Below, piece after piece: positions 53,241 through 60,232 of a stretch of 64,000 nt of DNA. The notes beneath the pieces were generated by a model. The model had not been told where the DNA came from. It was given only the letters and a program-made list of their open reading frames with translations, and ran no database searches. The position numbers and the translations under genes were made by a program. How positions within the stretch are numbered: the first letter of the stretch is position 1; every line of letters begins with the position of its first letter. Location of the stretch: contig NC_013169.1 in the NCBI RefSeq assembly GCF_000023925.1, positions 2,170,001 through 2,234,000 on the forward strand. Reading direction: 5' to 3'. The DNA comes from Kytococcus sedentarius DSM 20547. GTDB lineage: Bacteria > Actinomycetota > Actinomycetes > Actinomycetales > Dermatophilaceae.

Positions 53241-54995
53241 ATGCTGACCCGCAACACCCTCCTCGCCGGGGAGGAGCAGACGGCCCACGAGGCGGCCGCC
53301 GAGCTCCCCCCGGTGTGGAAGGGCGTCCGCCGCCTGTACCTCGGCGGCCTGGTGGCCTCCGGCGTCGCCCAGGCAGCGGCTGCTGCGGGCATCGCCTGGT
53401 TCACCCCCCAGCTGTTCGATGCGGCGACCCCCGCCGCCCGCTGGACCCTCACCATCGGCCTGCTCAGCGCGGCCGTCACGGTGGGCGCCCTGCGCTGGGC
53501 GGAGTGGGTGCTCGCCGAGGTGCTCGGCCAGCACTACGTCCTGGAGCTGCGCCGCCTGCTGGTGGCCACGGCCCTGCGCCCCGGCCGCCACTCCAACCTC
53601 GGTGTACTGGTGGCCCGCACCACCAACGACCTCTCGGCCATCCGCAGCTGGGTGGCCATGGGCATCGCCCCCCTCGTCAGCGGCATCCCGCTCCTGGTGG
53701 GCGTCGTGGTCGCCCTGTTCCTCATGGCCTGGGAGATCGCCGCCGCGGTCGCCATCGCCCTGCTGGTGATGGCCGTGCTGCTGTACGCCCTCTCGGGCCC
53801 GGTCCTCCGCCGCAGCCGCGAGCTGCGCCGCCACCGTGGCCGCATGGCCTCCTACATCGCCGACACAGTGCAGGCCGCCCCGGCCATCCGCGCCGCCGGC
53901 GGTGAGCACCGCGAGCTCAAGAACGTCGACGAGCACAGCAACACCGTCCGCAGCCTGGCCGTGCGCCGCGCCCGCCTCGCCGGCGTGATGCGGGGTGGCG
54001 CCGCCTCGGTGGCCGTGATCGCCATCATCCTCGCGGGGGTCACCTCGGTCTGGACCGACCTGACCCCCGCGCGCCTCACCACCGCCCTGCTGCTGGTGGG
54101 CCTCGTCTCCACACCGGTGCAGGACATGGGCCGGGTGGGTGAGTACCGCCAGGGCTACCTGGCCGCGAGCCTCGTCCTGGCCAAGGCCCTGCGCCGCGGC
54201 ACCCCCTCCGCCGATGCGGCCAGCACCCCCTCCGGCGCCGACGCACCGTCCGCCGAGGACGACGCGGGCAGCACCCGGTCTGGTCCTCCGGCCCGCCGGC
54301 GCTCCCGCCCCACCCGTGGCCTGCTGCACATCAACGGGCTGCAGGACGGCGGGGACACCCTGCCCGAGCTGCTTGCCACCCCCGGCTCCCGCATCCACCT
54401 GCGCAGCGCGAACCCCGAGCGGGCCGCCCGCGTGGTGGCGGCCCTGGTGGGCGACGCGCAGCCCGAGGACGGCTGGGTGGAGCTCGACGGCTGGGACCTC
54501 CCGGCGGTCAACTCCAAGCGCCGCCGGCGACTGCTGGGCTACGTCGCCGCCGACGTGCCGGTGGAGCACGGCCGCATCGCCCGCGCCGTCCGCTACCGCC
54601 GCCCCGACCTGGACAAGCCGGTGGGCCCGGTGCTCGCCGCCGTCGGCCTCGACGAGGTGGTCGCCGCCCTGCCCAAGGGTGAGCGCACCACCCTGCGCCG
54701 CGGTGGTGAGCCCCTGACCCGGGAGCAGCGCGTGCTGCTCCACCTGGCCCGCGGCCTCTACGGCAAGCCCAAGCTCCTCGTGCTCGATGACGTGCACGAC
54801 CGTCTGTCCGACGCCTCCCGGGCGCGCGTCCGGTCCGCCCTCGCCGACTACCCCGGCATCGTGCTGGCCACCGGCGACGACCCGCTCCCGGACTGGCACG
54901 TCTGGGACCTGGACTCCTCCACCCCGCTCTGGCTGGTCCAGCGCGGCGCCACCCGACAGTCCGACTCCACCACTGAAGCCGAGAGTGTGCGATGA
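53241..54995 (+). CDS. ABC-exporter-like membrane protein with degenerate ATPase domain
   Basis: The 584-residue protein has an ABC exporter membrane domain (about residues 25-315, with the coupling-helix region RTTNDLSAIRSW) and a Ser/Ala-rich linker (318-352). The C-terminal domain is built like an ATPase domain but lacks Walker A: the P-loop position reads ATPGSRIHLRSANPERAARV (379-398). The signature is GGEPLTREQR, Walker B is KLLVLDD (511-517; Asp for the catalytic Glu), and the H-loop His is replaced in VLATGDD. ATP hydrolysis by itself is therefore unlikely. Translationally coupled to the next gene (ATGA). Confidence 0.85.
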   Translation: MLTRNTLLAGEEQTAHEAAAELPPVWKGVRRLYLGGLVASGVAQAAAAAGIAWFTPQLFDAATPAARWTLTIGLLSAAVTVGALRWAEWVLAEVLGQHYVLELRRLLVATALRPGRHSNLGVLVARTTNDLSAIRSWVAMGIAPLVSGIPLLVGVVVALFLMAWEIAAAVAIALLVMAVLLYALSGPVLRRSRELRRHRGRMASYIADTVQAAPAIRAAGGEHRELKNVDEHSNTVRSLAVRRARLAGVMRGGAASVAVIAIILAGVTSVWTDLTPARLTTALLLVGLVSTPVQDMGRVGEYRQGYLAASLVLAKALRRGTPSADAASTPSGADAPSAEDDAGSTRSGPPARRRSRPTRGLLHINGLQDGGDTLPELLATPGSRIHLRSANPERAARVVAALVGDAQPEDGWVELDGWDLPAVNSKRRRRLLGYVAADVPVEHGRIARAVRYRRPDLDKPVGPVLAAVGLDEVVAALPKGERTTLRRGGEPLTREQRVLLHLARGLYGKPKLLVLDDVHDRLSDASRARVRSALADYPGIVLATGDDPLPDWHVWDLDSSTPLWLVQRGATRQSDSTTEAESVR

Positions 54996-55735
54996 AGAAG
55001 TACCTGCCCGCCCTGATCACGGTCGCCGTCCTGGCGATCATCGTCCCGGTGCTCGCCCTGGCCATGCGCCTGCCCGGCGGCCCCGACCTGGGGGACCTGT
55101 CCTCCGGGCCGGAGAACCCGCCCGCCGCGAGCTCGCCCGCCGAGGCCGGCCCCACCGGCGCCGAGAGCTCGTCCCCGGCCAGCGCCTCCGGCAGCTCCAA
55201 CGCCTCCGGTAGCTCCTCCGGCACCTCGTCCTCGGCCTTCGCCGACGCCCCCGGTGGCGGTGAGGGCTCGGCGACCTCGGGGCCCAGCACGTCCGGGTCC
55301 CCCAGCTCCACGGAGCCCACGCGCAGCAGCGCCCCGCAGCCCACCGAGACGACCCGCAGCAAGGACACCGCCAGCTCGCAGGCCCCGTCCACCCCCCGGA
55401 GCGCGGCCGAACCGACCCCCGAGCGCACCACCGAGCCGGCCCCCCGCCCCACCTCGGAGCCCACCGTCGCACCGGCGCCGCCCCGCCCCACCGCCGAGGA
55501 CCCCCGACCGGTGCGGCCCAGCACCTCGTCGACGACACGGACCCCCCGGGAGGTGCCGCGCACGGTCACCCGCACGGCCAAGCCGACGCCGACACCGACG
55601 CCCACGCCGACCCAGCCCCCCGGTGACGACGACGGGGACGACGATGACGATGATGATGGCGACGACTGGGACGACGACGATGATGACGACGACGACTGGG
55701 ACGACGACGACGATGATGACGATGACGACGACTGA
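54992..55735 (+). CDS. Membrane-anchored Ser/Thr/Pro-rich protein with poly-aspartate tail
   Basis: The 247-residue protein has MKKYLPALITVAVLAIIVP, one N-terminal hydrophobic segment (about 6-25) that is a signal anchor or uncleaved signal. About 180 low-complexity residues rich in Ser, Thr, Pro and Ala follow. The 37-residue tail (211-247) is 32 Asp, 3 Gly and 2 Trp. The tail is coded by GAC/GAT triplet repeats, so its length can change by slippage. No family is known to me. The extended acidic end could bind divalent cations or cationic peptides. It overlaps the ABC-like gene by four bases. Confidence 0.8.
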   Translation: MKKYLPALITVAVLAIIVPVLALAMRLPGGPDLGDLSSGPENPPAASSPAEAGPTGAESSSPASASGSSNASGSSSGTSSSAFADAPGGGEGSATSGPSTSGSPSSTEPTRSSAPQPTETTRSKDTASSQAPSTPRSAAEPTPERTTEPAPRPTSEPTVAPAPPRPTAEDPRPVRPSTSSTTRTPREVPRTVTRTAKPTPTPTPTPTQPPGDDDGDDDDDDDGDDWDDDDDDDDDWDDDDDDDDDDD

Positions 55736-55743
55736 CGGCTGCG

Positions 55744-56874
55744 ATGCCCGCTGACCCCCGCTCCCGCACGCTGGGGTTGCGCGGCCGCATCGTCCTGTGG
55801 CTCGTCGCGATCGTCGCGGTCGCGCTGACCGCCCTGATCACCCTCACCTACGGGCTCGCGCGCGCCGACAACGCCGACCGGGCCAACCAGGACGTCATCC
55901 AGGAGCTGCGCGAGTTCCAGCAGTTCCGCCAGGAAGGGCTGGACCCCTCGACGGGCAAGCCCTTCACCAGCACGGCCGGGCTCCTCGAGGTCTTCCTGGC
56001 CCGTCAGCAGCCCAGCGCCAGCGAGCTGCTGGTGGGCCGCACCGCCTCCGGCGACATCATGCAGGTGTCCGGCCCCTCCGTGGAGGACCCCGCCGGGCTC
56101 CTGTCGGAGGACCAGCTCTGGGCGGACCTCGAGGGTGCCCAGTCCGGCATCGTCGACACCCGCCTGGGCGAGGCGCGCTACGCCCGCAGCTCGGTGCAGG
56201 TGGGCGAGACCTCCGGCACCCTGACCGTCCTGTCCTTCCCCGGCCAGAACGATGCGGTGCTGACCTCAGTGCTGAAGCGCGCGGCCCCGGTGGCCGCCCT
56301 CGCACTGGTCCTGGCCGGCCTGGCCGGGTGGTTCGTCTCCGGCCGGATCCTCTCCCCGCTGCGGAGCTTCCAGAACGCCGCCCAGGAGATCACCGAGCGC
56401 GACCTCACGCGACGGCTGCCCGTCAGCGGTGACGACGAGCTGGCCGAGGGGACCACGGAGCTCGATGGGCAGCGTCTGACGCAGGCGCTGCTGCAGCTGG
56501 CCCGCAACGCCGCGCAGCACACCCAGGACGGTGACCGCATCCACCTCGCCTCCCGCTGGGTGACCAGTGGCGCCGGGCAGTGGTCGCTGGCGTTCACCGT
56601 GGCCGACCACGGCCCCGGCGTGCCCCCGGGCCACGAGAAGAAGATCTTCGAGCGCTTCCACCGCGCCGGCGGGGGCGACCCCCACCACCCCGGCGCCGGG
56701 CTGGGCCTGCCCATCGTGCGCGCCATCGCCGAGGGTCACGGCGGCTCGGTCTCGGTGGCCCCCACCCCCGGCGGCGGCGCCACCTTCACCCTGCTGGTCC
56801 CGGTGGAGAACCACACCCCCGCGCCCGCCGACGACGCACTCGACGAGCAGGCCGACCCCGGAGAGGACGACTGA
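55744..56874 (+). CDS. Sensor-kinase-like protein lacking the DHp phosphoacceptor domain
   Basis: The 376-residue protein has a membrane helix (15-38), an extracytoplasmic sensor region (39-180), a second helix (181-200), a HAMP start (RILSPLRSFQNAAQEITERDLTRRL) and then, at residue 235, an abrupt join to the ATPase domain (DGQRLTQALLQLARNAAQHT, DHGPGV, GAGLGLPIV). Full-length relatives have about 120 further residues here, including the H-E-L-R-T-P phosphorylation box. The deletion is in frame. Autophosphorylation by the usual route is impossible. It begins eight bases after the poly-Asp gene. Confidence 0.87.
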   Translation: MPADPRSRTLGLRGRIVLWLVAIVAVALTALITLTYGLARADNADRANQDVIQELREFQQFRQEGLDPSTGKPFTSTAGLLEVFLARQQPSASELLVGRTASGDIMQVSGPSVEDPAGLLSEDQLWADLEGAQSGIVDTRLGEARYARSSVQVGETSGTLTVLSFPGQNDAVLTSVLKRAAPVAALALVLAGLAGWFVSGRILSPLRSFQNAAQEITERDLTRRLPVSGDDELAEGTTELDGQRLTQALLQLARNAAQHTQDGDRIHLASRWVTSGAGQWSLAFTVADHGPGVPPGHEKKIFERFHRAGGGDPHHPGAGLGLPIVRAIAEGHGGSVSVAPTPGGGATFTLLVPVENHTPAPADDALDEQADPGEDD

Positions 56875-56875
56875 G

Positions 56876-57544
56876 GTGCCCCACATCCTGATCATCGAGG
56901 ACAACGACCGGATTGCCTCCTTCATCGACAAGGGGCTGCGTGCCGCCGGATACCAGACCGAGGTGGTCGGCGACGGCCGCACCGGACTGACGCTGGCCAT
57001 GCACGGCGGCTTCGACCTCGTGGTGCTCGATCTGGGCCTGCCCGGCATGGACGGCACCGACCTGCTGGAGAACCTGCGCGGGCAGGGCGTCTCGGTGCCC
57101 GTCGTGGTCCTCACCGCCCGGGACACGGTGGAGGACACCGTCTCCGCGCTGGAGGGCGGCGCGAACGACTACATGACCAAGCCCTTCCAGTTCGCCGAGC
57201 TGCTGGCCCGCGTGCGGGTCCGTCTGGCCGACACCACCGAGGTGCCCACGGCGAAGGACGGCATGGTCGTGGAGGCCGGCGGCCTGGCCCTGGACCACCG
57301 CACCCGCGAGGTCCGCGGCGACGGCGTGCAGACCTCCCTGACCTCCCGCGAGTTCGGCCTGTTGGCCACCTTCATGCGCCACCCGGGCCAGGTGCTGAGC
57401 CGCCAGCAGCTGCTGGCGGAGGTGTGGGGCGTGGACCACGACCCCCACTCCAACGTGGTCGACGTCTGCGTGCGCCAGCTGCGCACCAAGGTGGGCAGCG
57501 ACCACATCGAGACGGTCCGCGGCGTCGGCTACCGCTTCCGCTGA
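56876..57544 (+). CDS. OmpR-family response regulator
   Basis: The 222-residue protein has an intact receiver domain with acidic pocket IIEDND, phosphoacceptor Asp52 (VVLDLGLPGMDG), Thr80 and Lys102 (YMTKPF). The C-terminal winged helix (LTSREFGLLATFMRHPGQVLSRQQLL, VRQLRTKVG, ETVRGVGYRFR) is also intact. GTG 56876 is one base after the kinase-like gene's stop. It is the likely binder of the three 11-bp repeats before the operon. Because the cognate kinase lacks its histidine, phosphorylation must come from elsewhere or be dispensable. Confidence 0.93.
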   Translation: MPHILIIEDNDRIASFIDKGLRAAGYQTEVVGDGRTGLTLAMHGGFDLVVLDLGLPGMDGTDLLENLRGQGVSVPVVVLTARDTVEDTVSALEGGANDYMTKPFQFAELLARVRVRLADTTEVPTAKDGMVVEAGGLALDHRTREVRGDGVQTSLTSREFGLLATFMRHPGQVLSRQQLLAEVWGVDHDPHSNVVDVCVRQLRTKVGSDHIETVRGVGYRFR

Positions 57545-57588
57545 GTGCGCGGGAGCCCGACCGCGCCCCTGCGACTACCGTGGGCCGG

Positions 57589-59928
57589 ATGACCCCTCCC
57601 TCGACACCCGGTGGCGGCTTCCGCTCCCTGGCCGCAGACCTGCGAGGCCGGAGTGTCGACGAACTGGCCGACCTCCTGCTCGCCCGGCCCGACCTCGCAC
57701 GCCACTCCGTGGAGGACCTCTCCGCCCTGGCGGCGGCGGCCACCACGACCACGTCCACCACCCGCGCCCTGGACTCCCTGGACCGCCCCACGCTGCAGGT
57801 GCTCGAGGCCGCCCTGGTGCTGGCCCCCACCGGCGCCGACGAGGTGGCCCGCGCCGTCGACGCCCCGCTGCGCGAGGTGACCTCCCGACTCGACCGGCTG
57901 TGGACGGCCGCCCTGCTGTGGCGCAGCCCGGAGGGCCTGCGCCCCGTGCGGATCCTCTCCGAGCTCCTGCCCTCCCCCGCCGGCCTCGCGCCGGCCAGCG
58001 AGGCGGGGGCCCCCGGGGCCGCCCCCGCCGCGACCGGCCCGTCGCTGAAGGACCAGCTCGCCACCGTGTCCGATGCGGGCAGCGCCCTCCTGCGAGCCCT
58101 CACCTGGGGGCCCGGCGTGGGCACCGTGACGGCCAGCGCGCCGGCCGCCACCCAGGAGGCCCGGCGGGAGCTGGTGGCCGCCGGGCTGCTGGTGGACCGG
58201 TCGGCCACCACGGTCCAGCTGCCGCGCGAGGTGGCGCTCGCCCTGCGCCAGGGCCGCACGCACCGCTCCCTCGACGTGGAACCACCCGCCCCCGAGACCG
58301 GCGCGGCCCGCCGGGACGCGCCGTTGGTGGACGCCGCCGCGGCCGAGACCTCGGGGCTGCTTTCCCTCACCGACGAGCTGCTGCTGACCCTGGAGGTCCA
58401 CCCGCCGGCCGTGCTGGCCAACGGCGGCCTCGGCGTCCGGGAGGTGACGGCCGTCGAGCGGCGCCTGGGCATCGACGCCCCCGCCGCGCACCTGCTGCTG
58501 ACGGTGGCGCACGCCGCCGGGCTCATGGAGGTCGGGGCTTGGCCGGGGGCAAGCGACGGGCACCGTTGGGGCCCCACGCCGGCCGCCGACCGCTGGCAGC
58601 AGCTCCCTGACCCCGAACGCGCCGCGCAGTTGTTGGACGCCTGGTGGTCCACGCCGCTCGACCCCGACGCCACCGGCACCACCGCGCCCCCCGGCCGGCG
58701 CGCCGGCGCGCGCACGGGCCCGGCTCCGGACGCCGGTTCCGGCCGGTCGAAGCGCGTCAACGCCCTGTCGGAGGCCGCGTCCTCCCCCACTGCCCGGCAC
58801 CGCCGGCAGGAGCTGCTGGGCGAGCTCGCCGCCCTGGGCGAGGAGTCCGGCACCGTCGAGGAGCTCCTCGCCCGCTGGGCCTGGCGCCACCCGCTGCGCC
58901 GTCCGCCCGCACCGGAGGCCGTGGCCGGGGTCCTGGAGCAGGCGCGCCTGCTGGGCCTGGCCGCCACCCCCATCACGCAGCGCGACCGCTGGGTGGCCAG
59001 CCCCTGGCTCGTGGCCCTGGCCGAGCGGCCCGAGGAGCTCGCCGCCACGCTCGCCGAGCACCTGCCCGAGGCCACCTCCTCGATGCTGGTGCAGGCCGAC
59101 CTGACCGCGGTGGTCCCCGGGCGGCCCACCCCCGAGCTCACGCGCCTGCTGCACACCACCACCGACGTGGAGTCCCGCGGCGGGGCGACCACCCACCGCT
59201 TCAGCGAGCGGAGCCTGCGCCGCGCCCTGGACGCCGGGCACCCCGCATCGGAGGTCCGCGAGCGCGTCGCGGCCGCCTCGGCGACGGGCCTGCCGCAACC
59301 GGTTGAGTTCCTGCTCCGCGAGGTCGCGGCGGGCCACGGCCGGGTGCACGTCGGCGACGCCCGGGCGGTGCTGGTGGTCGACGACCCCGCCCTGGCCACG
59401 CGCATGGTCCACGACCCGCAGCTGTCCCCCCTCGGGCTGGAGCAGGCGGCCCCGACGGTGGTCACCTCGCGCCTGCCCGCCGCCCAGGCGCGCGCCTTCC
59501 TGCGCGACCACGGTTACGGCCCCTCGGTCGGCGAGGGTGCGGCGGGCGTCCCGGCACGGGTCACCCCGCGCACCGCGCCGCCGGTCGCCTCCCGGCCCCT
59601 CACCCGCGAGCTCGCCCTCGACCGGGCGCGGTCCCTCACCGAGGCCACGGCCCCGGAGGAGGGCGACGGCCCCGGGCGAGCAGCCGCCCCCACCGCGCCA
59701 CGGATGCAGAGCCGCGACCCGATGGTGGTGCTCGCCCTGTTGCGCGAGGCCGCCCAGGATGGGGCGCCGGTGTGGATCTGGCACACCGACGACCTCGGCG
59801 CGGTGCGGACCACCCTGGTCACGCCCACCTCCGTGGACGGTGGCCGGCTGTATGCGGTGAAGGACGCCGAGAAGCTCACGCGGACCTGGAGCATCCACCG
59901 CATCGTGGGGGCCGCGGCGGGGGTGTGA
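57589..59928 (+). CDS. Helicase C-terminal-associated domain protein (XPB/Ssl2-like)
   Basis: The 779-residue protein has no Walker A or helicase core but contains the Helicase_C_3-type region (SMLVQADLTAVVPGRPTPELTRLL, DVESRGGATTHRFSERSLRRALDAG) and a WYL-like C-terminus (DGAPVWIWHTDDLGAVRTTLVTP). Actinobacteria carry these beside an XPB-type helicase gene elsewhere; the function is not established. ATG 57589 lies seven bases after TACCGT, a leaderless pattern. No operon link to the upstream regulator is certain: 44 bases separate them. Confidence 0.8.
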   Translation: MTPPSTPGGGFRSLAADLRGRSVDELADLLLARPDLARHSVEDLSALAAAATTTTSTTRALDSLDRPTLQVLEAALVLAPTGADEVARAVDAPLREVTSRLDRLWTAALLWRSPEGLRPVRILSELLPSPAGLAPASEAGAPGAAPAATGPSLKDQLATVSDAGSALLRALTWGPGVGTVTASAPAATQEARRELVAAGLLVDRSATTVQLPREVALALRQGRTHRSLDVEPPAPETGAARRDAPLVDAAAAETSGLLSLTDELLLTLEVHPPAVLANGGLGVREVTAVERRLGIDAPAAHLLLTVAHAAGLMEVGAWPGASDGHRWGPTPAADRWQQLPDPERAAQLLDAWWSTPLDPDATGTTAPPGRRAGARTGPAPDAGSGRSKRVNALSEAASSPTARHRRQELLGELAALGEESGTVEELLARWAWRHPLRRPPAPEAVAGVLEQARLLGLAATPITQRDRWVASPWLVALAERPEELAATLAEHLPEATSSMLVQADLTAVVPGRPTPELTRLLHTTTDVESRGGATTHRFSERSLRRALDAGHPASEVRERVAAASATGLPQPVEFLLREVAAGHGRVHVGDARAVLVVDDPALATRMVHDPQLSPLGLEQAAPTVVTSRLPAAQARAFLRDHGYGPSVGEGAAGVPARVTPRTAPPVASRPLTRELALDRARSLTEATAPEEGDGPGRAAAPTAPRMQSRDPMVVLALLREAAQDGAPVWIWHTDDLGAVRTTLVTPTSVDGGRLYAVKDAEKLTRTWSIHRIVGAAAGV

Positions 59929-59984
59929 GGTGGTCGGCAGCACGCGTGGTAAGGAGAAGGGTCAATCTCGCGTAGACTGGCCCC

Positions 59985-60149
59985 ATGGCAGTTCCGAAGC
60001 GCAAGATGTCCCGTTCCAACACCCGCCACCGTCGCTCGCAGTGGAAGGCCCAGGTGCCGACCCTGCAGACGCACACCATTGACGGCCAGGAGGTCACTGT
60101 GCCTCGCCGTCTGGTGAACGCCGTGAAGCGCGGTCTGATCAAGCTCTGA
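59985..60149 (+). CDS. rpmF: 50S ribosomal protein L32, zinc-free form
   Basis: The 54-residue protein begins [20 protein letters not shown], typical of L32. It lacks the two CxxC pairs of the zinc form. TAGACT lies six bases before ATG 59985, so the mRNA is probably leaderless. A strong hairpin follows the stop. Many actinobacteria keep zinc and zinc-free paralogues of small ribosomal proteins under Zur control; only one L32 is seen here. Confidence 0.95.
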   Translation: MAVPKRKMSRSNTRHRRSQWKAQVPTLQTHTIDGQEVTVPRRLVNAVKRGLIKL

Positions 60150-60186
60150 GCAGCGCAGTGGGAACACCCACCAGCACTGCTGACGC

Positions 60187-60219
60187 AGGGCCCTGAGGAG
60201 TCTGACTCCTCAGGGCCCT
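60187..60219. terminator. Bidirectional terminator after rpmF
   Basis: Arms AGGGCCCTGAGGAGT and its complement (60187-60201 and 60205-60219) pair perfectly around CTG and are followed on the plus strand by GTTTCGTG. It lies between convergent rpmF and the M13 peptidase gene. Confidence 0.85.
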
Positions 60220-60232
60220 GTTTCGTGTCCGC

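Noticed and set aside
55619-55735. GAC/GAT triplet repeat considered as a CRISPR or non-coding satellite
   Set aside because: It has a three-base period in the reading frame of a gene and no spacers; it is a coding homopolymer tract.
55254-55754. Alternative frame over the poly-Asp gene giving a Thr/Arg-rich protein
   Set aside because: The anchored frame starting at 54992 has a membrane segment, overlaps its neighbours by start-stop coupling, and ends just before the kinase-like gene; the other frame has no start context.
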